Source: Thiodiazotropha sp040507245
GTDB taxonomy: Bacteria; Pseudomonadota; Gammaproteobacteria; Chromatiales; Chromatiaceae
Assembly: GCA_040507245.1 (NCBI GenBank)
Contig: JBEVVH010000064.1
Coordinates: 1 to 16,540, forward strand
Direction: 5' to 3'
DNA: 16,540 bases
The translations under genes and the position numbers were made by a program. Numbering within the stretch: the stretch's first letter is position 1; every line of letters begins with the position of its first letter. Positions 1-7,521 of the stretch are shown here, in pieces. The notes below the pieces were generated by a model. That model was not told where the DNA came from, searched no databases, and worked only from the letters and a program-made list of their open reading frames with translations.

Positions 1-89
1 TTGGCGCCTACGGCACGTCGGGTTTCCAGTATCGCCTCGCGACTACCGGGGACTACCAGCCTTCGCTTCGCTTTCCCTGGCTGGCAGCG
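1..89. repeat. Dispersed repeat, copy 1 (right end), interrupting a PIN/NYN gene
   Basis: These 89 bases match 3544-3632 in the same orientation with one difference (A at 15, T at 3558). Identity stops at the same right-hand boundary in both places, ending in GGCTGGCAGCG. The element runs off the left edge, so its full length here is unknown. It contains a hairpin with arms CCAGCC and GGCTGG and a tandem GACTACC-GGG-GACTACC. At this locus the boundary coincides with the point where the minus-strand PIN/NYN gene stops resembling its family, so the repeat probably arrived by insertion or by recombination. No target-site duplication can be judged because the other end is outside the window. Confidence 0.85.
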
Positions 90-373
90 CCCGTGTCTTT
101 TGAAACTATATGGAAATAGCAGTTGTTGTCATTTGCAGATATTTCACCAATGTAAAACGCTATATGGAAGTCTAATGCGTTGGGGCCATTGCCAGAAATT
201 TGTATATATTTTGCGTTATCCCCAAGCGACTGCATTGCAGTTGCCAGCTCAAGAGTGATCTTGGTTTGGTTGGCACCAACGAACACAATAACCTTGAAAT
301 CATGACCTTTAAGAATCCCTAGATTCTTAGGATGGACATTTTCGAAGTCAATTAATACGTAATTGGTTCTCAC
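53..373 (-). CDS. PIN/NYN-type nuclease-like protein, 3' end replaced by repeat (truncated)
   Basis: The first 95 residues look like a small PIN/NYN-like RNase domain. The strand 1 motif LIDFENV carries D9, E11 and N12, a second acidic residue D68 lies in NALDFH, and D93 lies in SKDTG. From family memory, the KDTG motif is normally followed by FDPL and the rest of the domain, roughly another 80-100 residues. Here it is followed by eleven residues encoded by the repeat at 1-89 and then a stop. The start is GTG at 373-371, preceded by GGAG seven bases upstream. Loss of the C-terminal half makes activity doubtful, so this is probably a decaying gene. It stands alone, with a 430-bp AT-rich gap on its upstream side. 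The PIN/NYN call is fairly sure; any cellular role is unknown. Confidence 0.75.
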   Translation of the reverse strand: MRTNYVLIDFENVHPKNLGILKGHDFKVIVFVGANQTKITLELATAMQSLGDNAKYIQISGNGPNALDFHIAFYIGEISANDNNCYFHIVSKDTGAASQGKRSEGW

Positions 374-799
374 TGCTGCTCCATTTATTTTTATTGCCCT
401 AATAACATTGAGTAGCAGGCAATTTGCCCGTTAACCCGTATACTCCCCTGTTCGGCGTGCAAAACTCCCTCAAACTCAACGAATTAGCAGTAAAGCAGGC
501 GAATAACACAAAACAAAACGTGCGGGTTGCCTTCTAAATTCAACTGGAGGACCGAGATTCAGAGATCCGCAATCTCCCTAATATGTGTTTTTTAGAATAA
601 ATATCTTTGAGTTACCAGTTCTTTACCACTAACAGAAAAAATAGTCTGATATTGAACGCCGTGCATTTCGCGCAATTTGCCTCCTATTTCACATGGAGCC
701 AATTGAATCTGCATGAGTTATTGAAATGAGCTATGCAAAGGGCGGAAAGCTGAGATTACTGCATTCACTGTTTTATAGGGACTTTCTTCCCGTTTAACA
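374..799. other. AT-rich intergenic region without a convincing gene
   Basis: This gap separates the start of the truncated PIN/NYN gene from the stop of yoaA. It is clearly more AT-rich than its neighbours and has no long open frame on either strand. A short perfect palindrome, GGCAA-T-TTGCC, lies at 418-428 upstream of the PIN/NYN start and could be an operator or a weak hairpin. I see no terminator with a U tract after yoaA. The minus-strand promoter of the PIN/NYN gene should lie here, but no -35/-10 pair with good spacing stands out. Confidence 0.5.
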
Positions 800-2746
800 T
801 CACTCAGCGCTATGCGAGTCTTCCTGTTGCGAGGCATCGGCCAAGGCGAAAAACCGTTTCACCACATCCAAATCCCGAGTCTTGGTTATGGGCGGCAGGC
901 TGCGCACGAAGACCTTGCCGTAGGGTTTGCTGATCAGGCGCGGATCGCAGATTACCAGCACCCCCCGGTCGGCCTCGTCGCGGATCAACCGGCCGGCGCC
1001 CTGTTTGAGCGCTATGGCCGCCTGCGGTACCTGATAGGCCATGAAGGGATTGCCGCCGCGTTTGCGCAGGGCGTCGATGCGCGCCTGCAGCACCGGATCG
1101 CCGGGTGAGGCGAAGGGCAGTTTGTCGATGATCACGCAGGAGAGCGCCTCTCCCCTCACATCGATGCCTTCCCAGAAGCTGGAGGTTCCGAGCAACACCG
1201 CGTTACCCATTTCGCGAAACCGCTCCACCAGTTCGGTACGCGGTGCGGTGCCCTGCACCAGCATGGGATAGTCAATCCTCTCCTGCAGATATTCGGCGGC
1301 CTCTTGCAGGGCGCGATGGCTGGTATAGAGCAGAAAGGCGCGCCCGTTGCTCGCTTCGAGAATCGGGATGGAGATATCGGAGACGGCCCGGTTGAATGCG
1401 GGATCATTGGGTTCCGGCAGCCCGTGAGGCAGGTACCAGACCGCCTGGCGGGGATAATCGAAGGGACTTTCCCAGCAGCGGGTCTCTGCGTCCTGTAGTC
1501 CGAGCTGCGCGGAGAAATGCTCGAAGCTGTTACCCACCGCCAGGGTCGCCGAAGTGAAAATCCAGGACGCAGGATGCGTCTGCATGACCCCACGGAAGAT
1601 CTCCGAGATGTCCAGCGGGGTGCGATTGAGGCGGAAGCTGGTCCGCTGGGTCTCGAACCAGCGGATCGAGGATTTGTCCTCTTCATCCCTGAGTGCCTGC
1701 AGACGCACACTCAGCTGATTACTGCGCTCCTTGCAACTGTCGAGTCCCTTGCCCCGCCCCTCGATGGCCTGCAGTACCTCACTGAGTTCCCGCAGGGCCT
1801 CTTCCAGGGCATCGAGCTGACGGGTTACCGCGAGGTTGTCCGCCACTTCGGACCAGGCGCCCCGGCGGATATCCAGACCGAAGGTCAGCCGCAAATCCCG
1901 GCTGACCTGCTGCAGACGTTCCGCCCGCTCCTGCAGTTGCCGGGCATCCGGCGCCTCACGGTGGAATTCGGTCAGGCAGTCGCCTGCCAGTTCGAGCAAC
2001 TGCCGGCCACTGAGGGTGACGCCGAAGAACGCACCGGCCACATCAGGCAGTTGGTGCGCCTCGTCCAGAATGAAACAGTCCGCGCTGGGTAACAGCTCGC
2101 CGAAGCCCTCCTCCTTGAGACTCAGGTCGGCGCACAGCAGATGGTGATTGATCACCACCAGGTCCGCTTCCTGGGCCCGCTTGCGAGCCTCCACCAGGTG
2201 ACATTTGCTGTAGGCGGGACACTCCTGCCCCAGGCAATTGTCCGTGGTGGAGGTCACCACCGGCCAGATCGTGGCGTCCTCAGGGATTTCCGACATCTCC
2301 GCGATGTCCCCACTGCGGGTTGCACTCGACCATTTGCGGATCGCCTGCAGCTGGCCCAATTGCTCCCGGGTCAGGCGGACCTCTTCCACCAGGGTGTTTT
2401 CCAGACGGTAGAGACACAGGTAGTTGGCGCGACCCTTGAGCAATGCACTGGAGACCGGGCTCGAGAGGCATTCCCGAACTCGTGGCAGATCCCGGTGATA
2501 GAGTTGATCCTGAAGGTTTTTCGTGCCAGTGGAGATGATGACCTTGGCCCCGGACATCAGCGCAGGAACCAAGTAGGCGAAGGTTTTACCGGTCCCGGTG
2601 CCGGCTTCGCAGATCAATGAACCGCCCTGGGCCATGACCTCCGCCACAGCCTCCGCCATGGCCTGCTGCTGTGGCCGGTGGGAAAAACCCTGGATGCGAT
2701 TCGCCAGCCAGCCTTGCGGGCCGAATATCTCCGCGTAGTCGGTCAT
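800..2746 (-). CDS. yoaA: YoaA-type ATP-dependent DNA helicase (XPD/DinG family)
   Basis: This 648-residue protein is a superfamily 2, iron-sulfur DNA helicase that unwinds DNA 5' to 3' in repair. In E. coli, YoaA works with the HolC subunit of the polymerase III holoenzyme on damaged forks. Walker A GTGTGKT is at 49-55 and the DEAH box at 228-231. Four cysteines fit the FeS cluster site of XPD-like helicases (C111, C171, C176, C182). Helicase motif VI QGAGRLIR is at 582-589. Length (E. coli YoaA is about 636) and motifs such as TSSFWEG and DKLPFASP fit YoaA better than the longer DinG. The ATG at 2746 gives the expected N-terminus, although its ribosome site is weak. The preceding gene ends 15 bp upstream, so both are probably on one transcript and translation may be coupled. 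Confidence 0.93.
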   Translation of the reverse strand: MTDYAEIFGPQGWLANRIQGFSHRPQQQAMAEAVAEVMAQGGSLICEAGTGTGKTFAYLVPALMSGAKVIISTGTKNLQDQLYHRDLPRVRECLSSPVSSALLKGRANYLCLYRLENTLVEEVRLTREQLGQLQAIRKWSSATRSGDIAEMSEIPEDATIWPVVTSTTDNCLGQECPAYSKCHLVEARKRAQEADLVVINHHLLCADLSLKEEGFGELLPSADCFILDEAHQLPDVAGAFFGVTLSGRQLLELAGDCLTEFHREAPDARQLQERAERLQQVSRDLRLTFGLDIRRGAWSEVADNLAVTRQLDALEEALRELSEVLQAIEGRGKGLDSCKERSNQLSVRLQALRDEEDKSSIRWFETQRTSFRLNRTPLDISEIFRGVMQTHPASWIFTSATLAVGNSFEHFSAQLGLQDAETRCWESPFDYPRQAVWYLPHGLPEPNDPAFNRAVSDISIPILEASNGRAFLLYTSHRALQEAAEYLQERIDYPMLVQGTAPRTELVERFREMGNAVLLGTSSFWEGIDVRGEALSCVIIDKLPFASPGDPVLQARIDALRKRGGNPFMAYQVPQAAIALKQGAGRLIRDEADRGVLVICDPRLISKPYGKVFVRSLPPITKTRDLDVVKRFFALADASQQEDSHSAE

Positions 2747-2761
2747 CGATGTGCCTGGGGC

Positions 2762-3259
2762 TTAGTCGGACTGGTTGTCCCAGAGTTCCGATTCAAGCCC
2801 GCTTTCCCGGGTCCATATCCGCTGTCCGATGATTTTGAAGCGTGCCACCGACATAGCACCCCGCTTGGCCCGGTTACTGCTGCTCTGGTCGAGGTATTCG
2901 AGCAGGTCGTCCCGCTCCGCCTCGTAGATCTCGTAGGGCATGTAGTCTTCATCCATGATCACCAGCACCACGCTGTCCCAGGCCTTGTCCAGCTTGAGTT
3001 GGCCAATACGCTGGCCGGATTTGCTCTCGTCGAAAATGGTTCGGGATTTGATCTGAATACGCTTATTTCCCCGACCCGGGTCAACGGCGTCATAGCCACC
3101 CTCCCCTTCGTTATTGGGCGCCAGCTGCAGCAGTTTGAGTGCATCGAATTCGGCAATTTCATTGCTGATGCCGGGCAGGGGTTTACCCATGGTTCGCCGG
3201 TATTCAGCGGCAAGCACCCGGGTCTGGGCGATTAATTTGTCGGCGGCATATACAGTCAA
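2762..3259 (-). CDS. Uncharacterised protein with a PD-(D/E)xK-like nuclease core
   Basis: I do not recognise the family of this 165-residue protein. Its first 75 residues carry the layout of a restriction-endonuclease-like fold: a helix with E34 in ISNEIAEFDA, then GYDAVD with D57 and D60, then a strand ending IQIKSR with Q69 and K71. Some PD-(D/E)xK nucleases have Gln in place of the last acidic residue, so this reads as a (Q)xK variant. The C-terminal half is acidic, without membrane segments or a signal. The start is TTG at 3259-3257, chosen because AGGAG lies seven bases upstream and no better start follows closely. It sits 15 bp before the helicase gene yoaA, which suggests a role in DNA processing; that is inference. 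Confidence 0.75.
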   Translation of the reverse strand: MTVYAADKLIAQTRVLAAEYRRTMGKPLPGISNEIAEFDALKLLQLAPNNEGEGGYDAVDPGRGNKRIQIKSRTIFDESKSGQRIGQLKLDKAWDSVVLVIMDEDYMPYEIYEAERDDLLEYLDQSSSNRAKRGAMSVARFKIIGQRIWTRESGLESELWDNQSD

Positions 3260-3372
3260 GCCGTGGCTCCTGACACGTGGGGAATTGTATTCTGCCCGGA
3301 TTGTAGCCTATCTGCGGACCCGGCAACCAACACTATCGAAGCGCTGACAAGCGAGTCTTCGATCTCATGAAA

Positions 3373-3402
3373 GATTTTGGGACATCCAAGTCCACCAAAA
3401 TC
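3373..3402. repeat. Perfect hairpin within the repeat-associated region
   Basis: GATTTTGG at 3373-3380 pairs perfectly with CCAAAATC at 3395-3402 around a 14-base loop that contains a further GGA/TCC pairing. There is no U tract on either side, so it is not a typical intrinsic terminator. It lies in the same structured block as the 89-bp repeat and may be part of one larger element. Confidence 0.6.
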
Positions 3403-3543
3403 GATTCGATCTTTGACAGCCTATTAGTGCCCCGGCCGTCCCGGTCACTGACACTACGCGATGACTTCGCAAGCTCGTCACCGCTCCGTTGTCAGCTCCC
3501 GAATGACTGGACGTCGCGTTCGGATGCGATCTTTGGATCCCCT

Positions 3544-3632
3544 TTGGCGCCTACGGCTCGTCGGGTTTCCAGTATCGCCTCGCGACTACCGGGGACTACC
3601 AGCCTTCGCTTCGCTTTCCCTGGCTGGCAGCG
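3544..3632. repeat. Dispersed repeat, copy 2, after the GGDEF/EAL gene
   Basis: This is the second copy of the 89-bp sequence at 1-89, identical except at 3558. It ends 13 bp beyond the stop codon of the minus-strand GGDEF/EAL gene. In both copies the same end of the repeat faces the 3' end of a minus-strand gene. On the minus strand it begins with a CCAGCC/GGCTGG hairpin, then a GGTAGTC direct repeat. The element probably continues leftwards into 3331-3543, but the first copy is cut by the window edge, so this cannot be tested here. It may be a REP- or MITE-like element. Confidence 0.85.
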
Positions 3633-3645
3633 GGGGAGTCGCCCG

Positions 3646-6600
3646 TCACACCGGCCGCTGTTGCGGATCGGCCTGAGCCAGGATTCCGTCCAGCTGCTCA
3701 GTCAGTAATCGGGGTTTTCCGAAATGATAACCGTGACCATGATCGACGCCCATCTCCAGCAATGCCTGATGGGTGGCTTCATCCGTGACGAACTCGGCCA
3801 CCACCTGTTTACCCATGAAGTGGGCCAGTTCCGTGATCGTTGAAACCATGGCCCTGTCCTCTGGCTTTTGGCACATGTCGCGCACAAACACACCGTCGAT
3901 CTTGACGTAGGTGACGGGAAGATCCCTGAGATAGGAGAAAGAGGCATATCCGGAACCGAAATCATCCAGGTAACAGTCACAGCCCAGGTCGATGATCTCT
4001 TCGACAAAAGCGGCAATCTCAGAGATATCACGCGCCAAAGCGGTTTCAGTGACCTCGAAACCGAATCGTTCGGCCGGGATCGGCGAGGCTTTGATCTGGG
4101 CGCTCAAAAACGCGCGAAACTCCCGGTCGACTATGGATTTAGCGGAAAGATTCACGGAAAAGCGTGCGCTGTTTCCGATACGTCCTGCATAACCAGCCAG
4201 AGTGGTGAAAAATTGTTCCACCACCCAACGATCCACGGAACGCATCAGATCATACTGTTCCGCGATGGTGATAAAGGTCTGCGGACTCTGTAAGCGGCCC
4301 TGATCGTCCACGATCCGCAACAACACCTCGAAGTGACTGACATCCCCGCAATGGTTGTTTCCCAGGGACACGATCGGTTGGGCGAACAGGCGCATGCGGC
4401 CATGTTTCAAGGCTTCCTGAATCGTTGGAATTGCCTGAATCATCTCCTGATGCTGCTGATAGGCGCTGTCAGAAGCGGTGAATACCCGGGTGCAGTTTCT
4501 GCCCGCCTGCTTGGCAATACGGCAGGCGGACAGAACCGCCTGCAACAAGGTATCCGGGGTTGGTTTGTTGAGAGTGTCGAGCTGCAGTACACCAACACTG
4601 GCGGAAACCGGTATCAGGCGACCCTCCCAACTGAAAGGATACTCTTCGATGGCCCTGCGCTGGTTTTCCGCATATTGATACCCCTTTTCCAGGCCGGCAT
4701 CCGGAATCAGCAGGGCGAACTCATCATCACCGATCCGCGCAACCAGTCCACCGCTCGGGATATCGCCGCTGAGAATCGAGGCGATGGTCTGCAACAGAAT
4801 ATCGCCGCCTTCAAAGCCACACAGGTCGTTGATCACCTGAAACTGATCCAGGTCTAGGAGGATCAGAATAGGGGTTCCGGCGCCCCTCCCGGGGACTCGC
4901 AGCAGTTCACGCAAGTGGTGTTCGAAATTGCGGCGATTCATCAATCCGGTCAAGGTATCGTTGTCGGATTGATCCTTAAGCGTGTTATAGCTCTCCTGAA
5001 GCATGTGGTCGATGGCGCGCTCCAGGATCGACTTGGGCAGCTCGTCGTGAATCTGCAAACCGGCCTGCGCAAATCCCGCAATTAATTGCTCCCGCTTGGC
5101 ATCCAGCAGTTTGTAACCCTGTCCATCAACCCAGAGATAACGATGCGTGGCGGGATTCTTCCACGCCAGGTTGAGCATGACTGGAGACTCATCGGAACTG
5201 TCCGCCATCAGCCAGTCACCCACATCCATCGCTTCGATCTGCTTCAGCAAACGGGGGGAGTAATGGTGCAGTTGTACCGGTTCGTCGCAACAGGGGGTCC
5301 AGGATCCGTGACTGTCCAGATAAGCCTGATTGATGGTGACCGGCTGTTTCTGTTCCTCTGTCAGAGCGCCGATCTGGTCATGCAACGCCTGCTGCAGGTC
5401 GCTGACGAAACGCCGACTGGCCTGCGGGTGCACCGGATATTCGCGAAACCCCTTGCGTATAATGGCGATCAGGTCGTCCAGCCTCGGGTCCGGACAAACC
5501 GGATGCGCGGCGTCCCTTGCAAGCAGTTTCGGTAAAAGTTCCAAGACCTGCCAGTAGGCTTTCCATTCCGCACTTGTCTCACCCTTGAGGGTATGAGTCT
5601 GGATCAGCAGGTTGATCCAGCCGTAACGAAACAGTCGATCCATCGCTGCGGATACGGTCTTCCCCAAAAGCAGTTGTTGCAGACAAGCCATCACGCGCTG
5701 TTCTGACACCAACTGGCGCTCCTGCTTCACACAGCGGGAAACAGCGATTTTCAGATTGCTGCGAAACCGCGCCGATCGCTCCTGGCGAATCTTGTCCAGT
5801 GCCTCCCAAACCGCGTCCAATCCTTCGATTTCACCCCGTTCGAGCTCATCGATGAGCCGATCCAGACTGAGCTGTTCAGGAATGGGGGTATGACCACGCA
5901 CCCACAGATAGGGTATCAGGGACTCGCAGGCTTCGAGCAACAGACGGACCGGGTGGCGCGGATGTTCCATAAGTCGCGGATCAGTGACGATGGCCTGAAC
6001 GATGGGCACTTTCAAGCGCATCACCAGTGCACGAATCGATTCCGGAAGCAACGCATCCTGGCTCAATGCTGAAACCAGCTCCTCGCCGGTACCCACAGCA
6101 GCGTGAATCGAGGGATCAAGCTCCATGCCCGCAAGATGGCGTTCCAACTGTTTTACCAGGGATGCACCCTGCCTGAGGGGCAGGTTATCAAGAAAATCCG
6201 TGACCTGTTGTGAACTCACCCGGTGTGTACCGGCGCTTGAGCCGGTTCGAGCCTGTGCCGCGCCAAGCTGCAGCAATGCGGGCAGTGTCTTTTCCGATTT
6301 CACATCAACACGCTGAGCATGGTTATCGGGGATCACCGCTTGCAACACCTGGGGCTTGGTATCTATACCCAGTGAATCCAGCTTATCCAGGATCTGTTCA
6401 TAAAGCCCGACAAGATCTACAAGCAGGGTGTCGCGAAAAACCGATAGGATCAGACGGAAGTTCGAATCGTTCAGTTCATACCCGTTGAGAACCCGGCTCA
6501 TGATGTCCAGGAGGGCACGGGGTGAAAGTGGATTAAGCTCCGGCGTTACCGTTTGACCGAGTAACGTGGACATTCCCGTATTGAGACGAAACATACGGGA

Positions 6601-7323
6601 CCCCAAACCCTGTTCAACCCGTTTCGCCATGTCATCGATCATCACCCATCGATCGATCTCCCGCTTGTCCATCAGCGCGAGTTCGGTGTCAGTTGAAACT
6701 TGGGGAGCTGATGCCGCTACCGGATCATCACCAGACAAACCGCGTAAACTCAGGACAAGCTGCTGGGTGAACGCCTGGGAGATCGTCTTCATCTCCTGTT
6801 CCAGTAGTGTCAAGGTGAAAAACCGGGCGGATTCCTCACCTGCCTCAGCGGGACGCTGCATGGATTGCAGCAGCGATTCACGGGATTTTCGGAAGAATTC
6901 GGCGAGTCTGGGTTTCAGGTATTCCAGGGCCATCTGTTCGATGCTCCAAAGCGGAGCATGCAGAGAATGATCCAATGCAGGACTTTGCCGGTCAGCCTGA
7001 GACCCACCTTGCAGTGTGTAATAAAGGCGTCCACCCTGGTCCTCGTCATCGAAGCACAAGCCGATTCCCTGGCCATGGACATAGACCACAGTGACTGCGG
7101 CTTTGACCTGAAACCCGGGCAACTCGAGTTCCGCCGGAAGGCGTTCAGAGGCTTGAAAATAGCCTTGTGGCAAATGTGTCCCGATGCGTGGATCAGCGGC
7201 ATTGAGGTAGACACCACCCATGGAGTAGTTGAGTACACGGCAAGGGGAAAAACTCTGACCGCGGTAGTGCAGAACGGCAGACTGATCTGTTTCCAGGCGC
7301 GAATACTTTCGGCGATTCTTCAT
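3646..7323 (-). CDS. PilZ-DUF1631-GGDEF-EAL c-di-GMP signalling protein
   Basis: This 1225-residue cytoplasmic protein has four parts. Residues 1-105 form a PilZ domain with both c-di-GMP-binding motifs (R5xxxR9 and N32xS34xxG37). Residues of about 125-750 are a long helical region of the DUF1631 type. Residues 785-950 are a GGDEF domain with DTLTGLMNRR and a variant signature RIGDDEF (863-869); no RxxD inhibitory site is seen before it. Residues 955-1215 are an EAL domain with E999-V-L-x-R1003, N1058, E1093, D1120-D1121, K1141 and E1177, but the usual QGY is HGY at H1197. Phosphodiesterase activity is therefore plausible and cyclase activity doubtful. No membrane segment is seen. The ATG is preceded by a strong GGAGGT. 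Target and output are unknown. Confidence 0.9.
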   Translation of the reverse strand: MKNRRKYSRLETDQSAVLHYRGQSFSPCRVLNYSMGGVYLNAADPRIGTHLPQGYFQASERLPAELELPGFQVKAAVTVVYVHGQGIGLCFDDEDQGGRLYYTLQGGSQADRQSPALDHSLHAPLWSIEQMALEYLKPRLAEFFRKSRESLLQSMQRPAEAGEESARFFTLTLLEQEMKTISQAFTQQLVLSLRGLSGDDPVAASAPQVSTDTELALMDKREIDRWVMIDDMAKRVEQGLGSRMFRLNTGMSTLLGQTVTPELNPLSPRALLDIMSRVLNGYELNDSNFRLILSVFRDTLLVDLVGLYEQILDKLDSLGIDTKPQVLQAVIPDNHAQRVDVKSEKTLPALLQLGAAQARTGSSAGTHRVSSQQVTDFLDNLPLRQGASLVKQLERHLAGMELDPSIHAAVGTGEELVSALSQDALLPESIRALVMRLKVPIVQAIVTDPRLMEHPRHPVRLLLEACESLIPYLWVRGHTPIPEQLSLDRLIDELERGEIEGLDAVWEALDKIRQERSARFRSNLKIAVSRCVKQERQLVSEQRVMACLQQLLLGKTVSAAMDRLFRYGWINLLIQTHTLKGETSAEWKAYWQVLELLPKLLARDAAHPVCPDPRLDDLIAIIRKGFREYPVHPQASRRFVSDLQQALHDQIGALTEEQKQPVTINQAYLDSHGSWTPCCDEPVQLHHYSPRLLKQIEAMDVGDWLMADSSDESPVMLNLAWKNPATHRYLWVDGQGYKLLDAKREQLIAGFAQAGLQIHDELPKSILERAIDHMLQESYNTLKDQSDNDTLTGLMNRRNFEHHLRELLRVPGRGAGTPILILLDLDQFQVINDLCGFEGGDILLQTIASILSGDIPSGGLVARIGDDEFALLIPDAGLEKGYQYAENQRRAIEEYPFSWEGRLIPVSASVGVLQLDTLNKPTPDTLLQAVLSACRIAKQAGRNCTRVFTASDSAYQQHQEMIQAIPTIQEALKHGRMRLFAQPIVSLGNNHCGDVSHFEVLLRIVDDQGRLQSPQTFITIAEQYDLMRSVDRWVVEQFFTTLAGYAGRIGNSARFSVNLSAKSIVDREFRAFLSAQIKASPIPAERFGFEVTETALARDISEIAAFVEEIIDLGCDCYLDDFGSGYASFSYLRDLPVTYVKIDGVFVRDMCQKPEDRAMVSTITELAHFMGKQVVAEFVTDEATHQALLEMGVDHGHGYHFGKPRLLTEQLDGILAQADPQQRPV

Positions 7324-7454
7324 GACTTACCTCCGGTTCGGCCAACCGGCATCCCTGTTTCCCTGTCTGGTTCAATGACTTGTCGAGGAACCCACATCAC
7401 ACGCATCTGTGCAGCGATTCCGGGGTTCGCATGGCTTTCAGCTTCATCGGTCAT
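7320..7454 (-). CDS. Possible 44-codon leader ORF coupled to the PilZ/GGDEF/EAL gene
   Basis: An open frame in the 198-bp gap upstream of the signalling gene ends in a TGA that overlaps its ATG (ATGA), the layout of translational coupling. Starting at ATG 7454 it would encode 44 residues ending GRTGGKS. The predicted peptide resembles nothing I recognise, its own ribosome site is poor, and its third-position GC is low for this window. It may be a leader peptide or simply untranslated leader that happens to stay open. The same frame can be extended upstream to an ATG at 7508. Confidence 0.2.
   Translation of the reverse strand: MTDEAESHANPGIAAQMRVMWVPRQVIEPDRETGMPVGRTGGKS
7329..7349 (-). promoter_or_regulatory. 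Hairpin abutting the Shine-Dalgarno of the PilZ/GGDEF/EAL gene
   Basis: On the minus strand CCGGTT (7349-7344) pairs perfectly with AACCGG (7338-7333) across a five-base loop. The last two bases of the downstream arm are the first two of the ribosome-binding site GGAGGT (7334-7329), which sits five bases before the ATG at 7323. Folding would partly occlude ribosome access and could tune translation. The pairing is seen directly; a regulatory effect is inference. Further upstream, CTTGACTCAAG at 7481-7491 is a perfect palindrome that could be an operator. Confidence 0.4.
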
Positions 7455-7521
7455 GCCCGTAGCGACCGAAGCAGGAAAATCTTGACTCAAGTGTCGTGTC
7501 CTACACAAGGATCCCCCCGGA

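Larger units (their letters stand above)
3260..3645. other. Intergenic region carrying a structured, repeat-containing element
   Basis: This gap separates the start of the PD-(D/E)xK-like gene from the stop of the GGDEF/EAL gene. Its first part should hold the minus-strand promoter for the nuclease-like gene; two ATTGTA boxes (TACAAT on the minus strand) at 3284-3289 and 3300-3305 are possible -10 sites, but neither has a well-spaced -35. From about 3331 to 3632 the sequence changes character: it has several small inverted repeats, is open in frames on both strands, and ends in the 89-bp repeat shared with 1-89. Other pairings include CTGACA with TGTCAG (near 3450 and 3490). The open frames are not convincing genes. 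Confidence 0.5.

Noticed and set aside
1517..2092. Long open frame on the plus strand inside yoaA
   Set aside because: It lies fully antisense to a helicase gene with complete motifs, and its peptide has no recognisable domain; it is a shadow of GC-rich codon use.
3367..3708. 113-codon plus-strand frame through the repeat into the end of the GGDEF/EAL gene
   Set aside because: It is composed mostly of repeat DNA, and several frames are open at once on both strands there; the same peptide fragment recurs at 1-89 only because the DNA repeats.
7324..7521. c-di-GMP riboswitch before the PilZ/GGDEF/EAL gene
   Set aside because: I looked for the GEMM-type conserved core and tetraloop-receptor sequences and found none; only a short hairpin at the ribosome site is supported.
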